From NCBI RefSeq assembly GCF_963678635.1, contig NC_087066.1, positions 27,719,301 to 27,783,300 of the forward strand: DNA of 64,000 bases, written 5' to 3'. How positions within the stretch are numbered: the stretch's first letter is position 1; every line of letters begins with the position of its first letter. Under the pieces are notes generated by a model that was not told the origin of the DNA, searched no databases, and saw only the letters and a program-made list of their open reading frames with translations. The position numbers were made by a program, and so were the translations under genes. This document shows, one piece after another, positions 43,001 to 55,000 of the stretch. This DNA comes from Symsagittifera roscoffensis (lineage: Eukaryota; Xenacoelomorpha; Acoela; Convolutidae).

Positions 43001-46000
43001 GGCTCTATCTCAAATATACTCGCTTATGTCCACTCCTTATGAATATATTTTCTCTTGCTCATGAATATACATGAATCTACTTTCAAAATTTACATGTAAT
43101 GCACATACATGAGTGTTGGAAAAGAAATAAATCAGCATCAAAGACTAAAACAGAATCTGAGGAATTTGTGTGGAGGAGATAAAAACCCTAATATTTCTAT
43201 GAAGGTCAATTAAGAATATCTCAATTGTGAATCCAGCAGATATGTGTATTTATTGATATATTGATCCACCCTGCTTTTAAATTATTCTCTGATGTTGGGT
43301 TCGTGTCATTACCACGTTCTCAGTAAATCGCAGTCGAGTTTCTTGCTCGTCTGAATTACACCATCAGAAATAAAACTTCACTCCTCTTTTTAATGAAAGA
43401 GTTGACGTGATTGTAGTTTGCATTCTCTAGTCCCTTCGATTGGCTCGATGAGTCTGTGTCGACTGGGATGGTGGCGCAAACTGGACATTCTATTGGTTTT
43501 TCTTGGAATCGGTCTTTCGATTTCAAAAAAGTATGCTTTAATTTTTAAAGAAACTGATTATGATTGTGATAAGCGATAAGCTCATTTTTTCGCGGAAAAT
43601 ACTAAATTTTTTTTTGTAAGTATAAGCGTGCGAAAGACTGTCGAAACAATATCATAGCTGAAAAATTACATCCTTTACAATTAACGTCTGTAATTTTTTA
43701 ACATATCCACACAAGGTAGTTTTATATAGCTAATCAGGAAATTTTGTGCTTAGGGATATTGATGTACCAGTGGCTCTACCTTTTGACGACCCGATTCCGG
43801 AAGTAGGCAGGACAGCTGGCAGAAAATCTCACCTGCCCAGTGCACGACGCCTGCCACTTCAGGATCAGCTGGCAGCTTCAGTTGGCTCCAAACTGCAGTT
43901 GAAATTGTGGTATGATAAACTGGAGCTACAATTGATTGTGACCGTAATAGGGGCGTTTGAGCTGTCGCCCAGGGAAGATGGGTCACCGAGGAATGCTTAT
44001 GTGAAGATTCATCTGCTGCCTGACAGAAGGTAAGTACCGGCAATATACTCAGAGTCAGTTTTGTGAGACTATCATTAAATGAATCACATCGAACAGATAA
44101 ACCGTTCAGGTTTTCAATCAAAAACAGCATTTGAAATCAAATGAATAACGTTTAGCAATCAATAATCACCAAATCTTTGCGCTGAAAACAAACTTGAATG
44201 TACAACTGGAAGGTATTGGAGAATGAAATATGATAGTGCTATTCTGATGGTAGAAGTTTTTATTTATTGTTATGAAGAATGTTTTTCTACAATGCAAAGC
44301 AAAGGACTAACTGTTCCTCCTAATCAGTACGAGAAGCTGTTATCCCCCTTTGTTGAAAACTACTCTTGGGGGGAAGCTGGGAAAGGTGCAAACAAGGGAC
44401 AAGGATGACGGTGCGCCTCGAATCACTGATCTTTCTACCGCTGCTACTCCCTTAGTTTGATTGTCCTATGCTTTGATACAAACGACAAGAATTTTGTTTG
44501 TGTAGTGATGAGCTGGTAGGGAGAACGAAGACAGCTCTACACACTTGTAAGCCCATCTGGAACATGAGTTTTGCAGTGAATGTGACATCGGAACAGATGC
44601 AGCTGGACAATGAATTGGAACTGACGATCTGGGATCTATATATGAAGTCTCAAAGAAGACAGTTCTTGGGAGAAGTAAGTTGAGCGAAAGTGCTGAAAGT
44701 GTTTTAAGCTGGTTTTTGGTCGTATTTGGCAGCATTGATTTTTGTAATCAGATGTTTAGATAAAACAGCAACGGTTTTAAACTTTTCGCACCATAAGATG
44801 AAAAACGGAAACTTAATGGCAGTTGCGTATATCAATTTTTACAAAATTGTCTCATGTTCACTGCTTCTTGACGTCATAGCAAGTTTGACGTCCTCCCAAG
44901 TGCAGAAACTGGTTTATTCCAGGTTGTGCTCAATCTGGAGCGTGCTCTGCTGGACGATGAGCCCCACACATATGAGTTACAGCCTCATGACGAACATGGC
45001 CCCACACTCCCTCCTCCCAGTCCTCTGCCCTCAGCATCTATGAACAATCCACCCATGATCACAAGTGAGTATAGTTCAAAGATTTGGCTTCGATGAACCC
45101 TTAAGCTATTTCTGTATAATTCGCTGTCATTTTTCAGTATTTGTGGCGAATCGTATACCGATTTGGGCAGAAATAGTTCAAGGATCTCAACGGTTCGAAA
45201 CACATTTTTTTAAACCAAGATGATTGGAAAATGAATCCTACGTGCTTCAAATACCCTTCTAAAACTTGAAATAAAAAAAGTTAGGAGGAAAAATATAATC
45301 GGATGCCAATATAATTTTCAAAAAATTTTGCCGATGTTTTTTTTCGTGCTTGAAAAGCATGTTCAAAAAAAATTTTAAATTTTTTCAGGTATCGGCTGGG
45401 ACGAATATCTTGAAGATTCTTATGGTAAGTGGAAGTTAGCCTTTAATCTTTATTTCTATTTGATTGAGAAAGAATCTTCAGATCACAGCAGACTCATTTC
45501 TTGTTCTCTATACCTTCAAACTACTTTGAACAGAAATGGATTGGCGAACACTTTCATATTCGGCATGGGTCTTTTCGGTTATACTCCCTGACTAAAAATT
45601 AAACATTTGCATAAGAATAAAATTATTGAGGAAATGATTCAACCGGAATCAAATTCAGGGGATGTGATTGAAAAGAACCGCTGGGCATGATCTGAAATTT
45701 TATCTGACTGGTTTGATCTTTTTTCAGGCGAGATCAACTGGACTGCAGTTGATAAGCTGCTCAGCAATTTGCGAAGTATTCCCTTGCCAGACTTAGGCAA
45801 ATTGCAGGGCCTTATGCAAAGTGTGTACAATAGTAATTGTGTGCATTTGCATATGAATTCTGATTTCTCTGATTAGTCACATGTTTAGTTTGACCTATCT
45901 GACCCTAGCATGAAATGTATTCAATTTCGAATGAAAATCAGGATTAACTTTTTGGAATCAATGAACGCGTTAATCAGGCTGCGCAAATCGGCGATTGACT

Positions 46001-49000
46001 GAACTTTATTCCTTAACCAATATTAGCTTTTTGGTTCCGATTTTCAATGTTTTTACGTGGAAAATCTTTGGACTGTATCCTTAGTTTTCTCGACGTTTAC
46101 AAATAGTGGGCGGTAAGGGGGGGGGGGGAGGGGCAGATAGTGATTTGCAAAAATTATACATTAAGAACAGTGTTTTTTCGCAGATTTTGTAAAAAAAATT
46201 TGACTAATAAGCATGTGAAATGTATCAATAGAGTTTGTACCGGCAATCTGTAGGTCAGTTTTAGCTTAGTTTGTTTCCGTATTTGTTTGTTCAATTAACG
46301 GTACCTTTCAGCGTGTTACCATGATAACTTTGTACTTGAAATTGTCCAGTCAACTGTGAAAAAAAGTGTGCACTCATGTAGATATGGTTCCGACCACGTC
46401 ATCAATTATTGAAAAACTATAAAAATATAAATGCGAGAGGTGATTGAATTTAGAAATTGGCCAAATATCTTTGAAATCTTGCACTGAAGGCTTTGAATCC
46501 TTACTTCGTAAAATGTTCTCGGTTTCAAGAAAAATTAGTCTACTGAAATGTATCATTTTGTGAAAATGAATGGGCTTGCATTAAAAATCTTCTGGGTTTA
46601 CATATTTTGCGCTTTTTTATTTTGTTCGGCAGATTTTAAAACAAATCTGTGGTCGGAATATTTTGTGATTTTATGCTCATCAAACACATACGAGTTCAAC
46701 TTGACATAAGGTTTCAAATAAATCGAATTGATGTTGATTGTTAAGGAGTGATTCTGAATGGAGGAAACTTGGCCAGCACTTCGATTGCTGATTTGAGAGT
46801 TCTATCTGAGAAGTTAGCCAGAGACGGCGTCTCGAATATTGGCTTGGTGAACCGAGGAGACGGGGCTGAGGACGAGGATGAGGAAGAAATTGATTCGTCG
46901 AATCGATTTCTTTCAAGGAATTTTGAAAGATTCTTTCCGTTGCGAGATCTCAAAGGGTCTCGGTTTGTGTCAAGTAAGTTCGCCAATTAAGGTTTAGAAG
47001 GGCGAAAACTTTTAAAATGGCATAGTTTAAATGGGGAACATTTTAAATATCCTCGTCCGATGTTTGATCATTTCTTGTAGAGGTTTGTTTTAGGATAAAC
47101 TTTTGATAACCTTACTTTTTAACCATGGGGAAACAGGAGCCATGAAAACTAATCTATGCATTTTGGTGGCAGCTACAAAGTTTAACTTATATGTAGGTAT
47201 CGCTAATCTCTATAGCGGAGAAGGATTCCGAACTGCTCCTGATTTTGAAGACCGCGGTACCCCAGTTGGAACTATGACGGCTCCGAATACTCCCAAGCAC
47301 TTACGCAAAAGCTTCGTTGGAGGCCTTTCAAATATATTTCCTAGACGCAACTCAATAGACATTCTGGAATCAACAGCGGGTCCATTACATTCGCGACAGA
47401 TTATATCTCCCGGAGGATCTCCGCTGGAGGAAAGAGGTCATGTGTATCATCAGAGGAGTCATTTGTACCCTGGAGATAGGGAGAGAGTGGAATCGCCTTT
47501 AAGATACGCTGAAATTCGAAACGAGCAGAGGTAGGAGGTATTCAAAATTGAGATACAGCTCATTTGATAGGTGGCCGAGACAATGTCTGTCCTGTCCTGG
47601 AAATGAAACGTGGTGTTTTGATGATCGGTTTCGTATATTCATTCGCATTGTTAGGTCAAAGTTTTAATTTACTGAAATAGCTATCTTCTATAAACGAATT
47701 CAATGAACGAAGTGTTGGTGAACAAATTGGTCATGAACGAAGTGATTTAGAGTCGATGAACGTAACTCAGACTCTTATAGGTGCTGATGATTTTCGTTTT
47801 TTCCGGAAGTCTTCGTTTGTTCACTCTCATTTTTCGTATATCGCGATTTCAATTTGGATTTCTTTTAAAGTGCACATCATTTTCTTTGTTAAAAGGAAGT
47901 CAAACTCCACTATCGAATAGTAAAATAGCATAAAGGTCACAAAAAAGTGATCGACTTTTAATTGCGATTATGGAATTTAATTATCACATTTCCCATCAAA
48001 TAAAACATTGACCTATTGATACAGTTTTCTAAAATGGAGTTAATGCCATCAAAAAGTGTCTCTCATAAATTTTTCTTGAAATTCAAAGATCTTCAAGGCC
48101 ATTTATTTTTTCGAAAGTTCAAATTTTTTCAAAAAAACAAGTCCGTATTTTTTTCTGTTTCCTTTTTCTCTTTCTCTTCCATGTAGCTTCTTGTTGCAAA
48201 CTTTAATGCTCAGTAACAAAAGCTTCTCATTATTTATCACTTTGTTTGGTGAAATTTTACAAAATTTCCTTAAGTGTCCTGGACTCTGCTTGTAATTTTA
48301 TCAGAGAACTGGACGATTTCGATGATTACGATGACCGGGACAAATTGTCACCTGTCGGATCATGGAAATCCCAAACAACTCACAGACCATACGCGCCTTC
48401 AGCTGTGGCTGACAGCCAGTCACAGAAATCTCGCCGACAATCGGAGCCTTACATCAAAGGAGACCACGAAGTTGTCAACGATTATCTTTCGTACACGCCG
48501 CATTCACGAGGGGATACGGCTCATTTCTCGGGAAGAAGGAGAAATTTAACGAATCGCGGTGGTGTGCAGTCTCGTATCATGCACAGAATGAACGTGAACG
48601 AACATGAATTAGTAGCTAGTGATAGAGACGAAAGATTCAGTGATTTCGAAGATAGATTGAGTGATAGAGATCGAATGGGAAGACGGGTTAATGCAGATGA
48701 CTGGGATACTATGAGTGACAGAGGGGGTGCTAGTAGACATCACGGAGGCAGGGCTGCTGGAGGAACAAATGGAAAAAGAAGAAGAGCATCTGAAATGAAT
48801 AAACGGAATCTACATCATAATAGGTCAGTTTACTTCGGTCCTAATAAACAATTTTGATTTGTTCGTGTTAGTAACTCTTTGCGAAGTTGATTTGGCATTT
48901 AAGAAATATGATGAGATAGTTTGCTCGTGGACTAACATGATACAATCGTTCCAATTTCTGAAAAGTTTTCCATGTCTAATAACACTGAAAAAATTTGCGC

Positions 49001-52000
49001 CTTGTGTTCATGGAATTTCTTTAATTGGTGCCTGTCACAATTTTACTTGAAATTGATGCCTTGTTTTCCATTCGAAATTGTAAATTTGTTGTTGTTCCCT
49101 TGTATCGCTTCTATGAAAGAAGTCATTGATTTGATGTGATTTTTTGTTGCTTTAAGGTAAGGTCTTAATTGTTCAATCTCGAATTTTTTAGTGGTGTTTT
49201 GTCTTTTTAAGTTTGGCAGACAAACTTGCCAGATTGAAGTCAAATTACGATCTGCATTAACGATAGTGCAAATTGCCCAAAAATACGGGACTGAAAAAAG
49301 TTTCACGAGTCGATTATTGAATCTTTATTTTTCACATTGGAAATGAAAAAATGTCTTTCGATCCAGTTTTCATGAGTTAATTTTAACAATAATAGAAGTG
49401 TCAATCATAGTGATGTCTAAAATTATGAGCTTAAAAGTGATGTTTTAGAGTCGATTAACCTTACGAGGCCAAACTGTGCACTGGATAGGAGCACAATTTT
49501 GTGTCTGTATGTTCCTGGATTCCAGAGACAAGTCTTTAAACATGTTAAAATTTTGTCGGAACGATCAAAGGAAAGTAAAGTCCAAAAGAAGTACAAAGAG
49601 AGCGTCCTTGTTGCGGAATCCGCTTACAATGCACAAAATGCACAGTTTGGCCTCGTAATGAACGTAGTTCAGACTCTTATGGAGGTCGTGATTATTATTT
49701 TTTCTCTTTTTTTTCAGGAAAATATCAGGAAGGCAAATTCCACTCGCACAGCAAAAGTGTAAGGGCCACGAAAAACGTGATCGGCTTCTGCTTTTGAAAA
49801 TGGAATTTAACTATCAGATTTTCCAGCGAAATAAAAATTGTAACTATTGATCCAGTATTCAAATAGTTAAAAGGAAATCTATTTTTTTTTTAAAATTCGA
49901 AAGTTAATATTTTTTCAAAAAGCAAGTCAATTTTTTTTTGTTTACTTGCGTTCACTCCCTCTTTTCCAACTGCCTGTTGGCTATGTTTTTGGAAATAAAC
50001 GTAGTGAGGCTCTTATAGTTCATGATAATTTTATATCTTCAAATTTGATCACGCGAAATTGGGTTTTTTGCTGTTTTACTTTTGTACGCTCTCCAATTAA
50101 GAAAATGAAAATTACGCGAAAAACGTGTTATTTGTGTCCAGGCTCTTGTGTGACCTATTTTTTGAAAAATGAAAGTTTAAAAAAATGAATCATGTTTTAC
50201 TTGACACTTTCCCAACTGTTTGTATGATGTTTTTAATTGTCAGTGTTTGAAAGGCTTTTTCTTAGTTTTTTTAGTTTGAAAATGATTTTAACCCAAAATC
50301 TACTTCATCTGATTTTTTGTAATTTCCTGTTTTCTCATAAAAGCTTTTTATTTGGGCTCAATTGTGACTACTTATGTTTTATCAGATTAGTGACCTAACT
50401 TTGCGTGGTTTGAAAAATTAAGTTTTTAATTGGCAGTGTTGCATAGGGGAAGGGGAAATTAGGAGTATTCGAAACGTTTCTCTTGACCATTTAGTTTTCG
50501 ACTCATCTGGGTTTACTCATTTTTTTTGTCAGCGTAGTTGTCGCTCGATAAATGTTCTGAAGTTAACATTTGCTTCTCTGTTTCGGGACAATTTTTCCTC
50601 AAATTCAATATCTTTCCAGACAAAATTTTGAAATTTTTGTAGCTATGAGCTTTTCTTTACGTGGCTTTCCTTTCATTTTCCGTCTACTAGCTTGCAATGC
50701 TTTTTCAGTGTGGCATGGCAAGTAGTGCGAAGCCCCGCTTAGCATCTGTGTTGAATTTTCTGTTGAAGTATGAGATTGATCAGACATATTTCGTTTACTT
50801 AGCTCTTTTGATAGGAACGAGGGATACTTTTCACCTATGGGCTCATCTGACCGGTCTACCCCCACACGTGCTACAAATATCAGGGGAGATCCGGGTGCTT
50901 CCTCGTCAACACTGACCCCACCTCTCCGAGCATCGACAAATTTGGACCAAAACTACCACAGGAGATACAGTCGCAATAACCAAGGCGCAAATGACGGCGG
51001 GAGGGGCGACGTCCGTAGAAGGAATACAAATGCAGGAGTTGGATCTCCCAGGGCCGGAAGCAGGAATAGAGATCGAATTGCGGAAGAAGATGACGAGTTT
51101 CCAAATAGACCCTACAAGAAAGGTAAAAATAGTTGCCAAATAGTCAAAGAAAAAATCATTCAAAATGCAATAAGCTCAAATTTCAAGTATTTCGAGGAAC
51201 ACACAGCAAAATTTTTTATGACATGTTTTGAAATGAAGAAGGGTTCAATGTGCATTAGTCAGTTATAACTCAATTTTTGAAAAATTCATTGAAGTTGCCA
51301 AATAATTTTTGATTGTGTTTCCAGATAGCGTATCAAGTATCAGGGAACACAAACAGAAGCAAAGTGTACCCGAAATGATGACTCCGCCTTACTCTCCGCC
51401 TCTGGAACGAGACCGAGACAGAGATAGAGATAGGAATAAACACAATAGAGATGGCAAGGATGGATCGAATTATCACCTGAAGCCACGTAGCAGATCAGGA
51501 ACGACGTCGACTACGAGGAGTGAGGATTATGAATACGTATCAAAAACGAGGCCCAATGATTTGAGTGTGTCAGCTGAAACAGGTGGGAGCATTTTTCCGT
51601 CTTAATTTTGTTTAAATGCACGGATTTAAATCGCGCAAAGTGCTGAATGTTTCAAAAGATGTCAAATTGTTACGATACATGAACAAGAACATATTTGAAA
51701 GAAAATTTGCCCTGAAAAAAATTTGAATCACAATCAATCCAGTTTTTGTTATTTGGTTCAATGAATGAGCTATAAATATAGCTAAAAGGGGTGGATCAAG
51801 GTTTTTCTAGGGTTAGGATTTAAAAAAGTCGATGAACGTAGCTTAGACTCTAATAAAGTTCGCGATGATTTTTTTTCAGGAAAGGTCTTAAAATATGTTC
51901 AAACTTAAAATTACTTTGTCGCGGATTGACTTTTGATGTCTTTTTAAGGTCACTTCATTTCCTCTGTTGAAAGGAAGGGAAACTCCACTATTGAACAGTG

Positions 52001-55000
52001 AATGCGTAAAGGTCACAAAAAACGTGATCGATTTCGAAAGCGGAATTTAATTATCGAATTTTTGATCCAGTTTCCTATTGACCCAATTTTCTCAAGTTGG
52101 GTTAGTTTGTGTAAAAAAAGTGTCACTCACAAATTGCTCTAGAAATTCAAAGAGCTTTAAGGTGTTTTTTTTTGTTTTTGAAGTTCAAAAGTTTTAAAGA
52201 TCTTTAAGGTCGTCTATTTTTATTTTTGAAATTCGAAAGTTGAAATTTGCAAAAAAAAATTTCAGAAGTTTTTGTTTACTTGCGTTCATTGACTCTATTT
52301 TAACTATATGTTCGCTATCTTCAAAAAATGTAGGCCGACCAAAATGATTTTCCGAGCACAAAAAGCATATGTTGACGAAATTTTCTCAGCCGCAGCCGCA
52401 GTTAAGTTTTTGAGAAAAAAAAACAGTTCACAAATAATGTGTTTGAGAATTTTAGCCCGAAAATCGCGTTTTTTTACGCCCGTTTCCCTTAAAAACTTAG
52501 TATATATTAGCGCCAAAGGCGCCTTTAAAAAAGTTATAGGATTAGTCGGCCGTAAAGGGATGTCATAAATTAATACCAACCGGGACCATTTGATTGGCGA
52601 GGAGTTCGAATCCCTAAGGGGGGCCTAAATCCGCGCCTGGTCACGTGGAGATATACGTACAATTGAAATGAAAAACGGACTGATTTTCAGATGGGATAGG
52701 GAGTAAGAAAGTGGCAGATGCGTACAGTATCTTCTCGGAAGAGAGCAGCAACCTGTCTAGTCTGAGTGCCCAGAGTGCGCCGGCAGTGGGTGCCAACAAG
52801 ACCGCTGCCTCCTCCGCCACCGTCTCAGTGTCAGCAGAGCACAGGTTGGATGTACTCAGCAACAACAGTGCACAGTCTGCTTCATCCTCTGCTGCTCTTG
52901 AGAGTGGGGGTGGTACTGGCGCGGGTGTAAGTGGAGGGCAACAAGGAAGCAATAGTCTCAATGATGACAACAGATTAAAAGAGTGAGTCAACATATTTTA
53001 CACAGATGACAGTTTTCTCGTAGTTCAGAGTCTTATATAGGGAAGATTTTTTTGTTTTTTTTTTTAAAGGAAAATTTCATTTTTTAGGCTCAGTTTTACT
53101 TTTTCGCGGTTTAATTTTTGATTTCTTTTCAAGTGAAGTTAATTTCCTTCGTTAGAGGGAAGGCAAACTCCACAATCGAACAGCAAAAGTGTAAAGGTCA
53201 CGAAAAGTGGATTCAAATTCAGTTACGTTTAGCAAAAAAAAGTCAATCATAAATTGTTTTAGAAAATCAAATTGCTTTAAGGTCATGTTTTTTTCCTTTG
53301 AAATTTGAGATTTTTTCAAAAAACAAGTCAGTATTTTTTCCTGTTCAATCAAGTTTTTTCAACTGTATGTTGGCTATGTTCCTGATCTTTTCTTTCCGAT
53401 GAAAAGCTTTAAAGCCAACGAGTTAAGAAAAAAATTGTAGATGTTAGATCTAGTGATGAATTATGGCTTAAGAAACTGGTATCAATAAATAGTTAATTTC
53501 TGCGACATAGAATCTGATATGATGTGAGTGCTACCGTAGAAAAACTCGATATGCTAAAAAGGGATATGCGTAGGCAGTAAATTTGAACGCACAAGCGACG
53601 AATTAAGGTTTTATCGATGCAATAGTTTATGATGGTTGTTTCCAGAGGTGCCTTGGACACATCTCTATCCGAACACAGACTGACAGCATCCTTAAACGAA
53701 GAGGGTCGCAGCCTCTCCTTCAACGAGGAAGATGTTTCAGTCATAAACGAAGACGGAACAGTGGAGAAGCGCAAAGTCAGCGAAATGGGACTAGGGGGGC
53801 TCCAGGAACAAGGAAGTATCAGTGATGGGGGAGGGGAAGGAGGAGGGGCTAACCAGGACGGGGAGTCGCACGGAAGCTTGGATCCGAACAGTGCGATTAG
53901 CAGAAAGAAGAGAAGGCAGAGTGCGGCTAGTAAGAAGTTCGGAGCACTGGCCAGGTTCTCGAAGAAGAGTAACAGTCTCAACAGTTTAGGTAGGTCGATG
54001 ATTCATCAGGCGGTCAATGAATGAAAAGGAACCGAGTCAAACAGTAGTTATTTGTTCATTCTCGTGAGTATAACACGGAATAACGATGTATGTAGTTATC
54101 GCTGAACGGATTTTTTGATTTTGAAAACTATTTTGCTATCAACACAACTGAATTTTTTGAGCTTTTAATAAATGAAAATTGAGTTGAAATATTTTGCATG
54201 ATACAGGTCTCAAATGGATATAATATCTATTAACCTTACCAATAATTGCATGAGTCGACTGTTTCACATTAGAGTCCAATCAACAAAACCATGACGACCG
54301 GTCTTCGGATAGTAAAGTCTGTACACATCATAGTCACTTAGACAAACTCAGCAAGGTAAGTGAAGATCCACGCGAGTATGAAGAGGCAGAAAACTTTTCA
54401 ATTTCTACTGGATCCCATAAAATTGGAGACTTCGAATTTGATTCGGAATCGGCTAGGAGCGGTAAATCATCGACGTCAAAGGAAACATCCAAGGAAACTT
54501 CGTCCAGTGCAGCGAGCAAGAAGTCAGTTTCAAACTGTGACGGACTGTTGCGGAGGTCAAGTAGTCGGAGGAAACGGCAGTCAAAAAAAGGTTTCATTGG
54601 CGTTGAATTTGTGAACATAGATAACCGTTTTTGTTTGAACCGTCAGCAATCAATCGTATAGTCATTTTCTGTAATGCGTGGCCATTAAATTCATTATGTG
54701 TGATACGCGAATATTTTTCGATATTCATTCGGCTCTGGGACTATTAATAATCATTTTTAGAATATGGACTTTAATTTCAAGGGGTGGCTCTTCTGTTTTT
54801 TATCACGGTCATAACCTTTTCACCAAAAAGTTAGAATATTGTAATTAGATACGCGAACCTACTTTAACATTGATGATCAGAATCAGATTTGTCATCAACA
54901 ACATCAGCAACGCCAGTTGCTTCCCAGTCTTGATCAAAACCTGGAAAGCGGCTTTTCGAAGTCGCCAAATACCAATCCTCATCGAAATTTCCATAGTCGC

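Noticed and set aside
47216-47530. Alternative acceptor 'ctctatag' for RIM exon 13
   Set aside because: It would enter in phase 2, whereas exon 12 leaves phase 1. The acceptor ending at 47196 keeps the frame.
45728-51582. RIM-BP SH3-binding motif (Arg-x-Leu-Pro-x-x-Pro) in the RIM linker
   Set aside because: Only loosely similar Pro stretches ('SIPLPDL', 'TPPYSPPLER') are present and none matches the motif.
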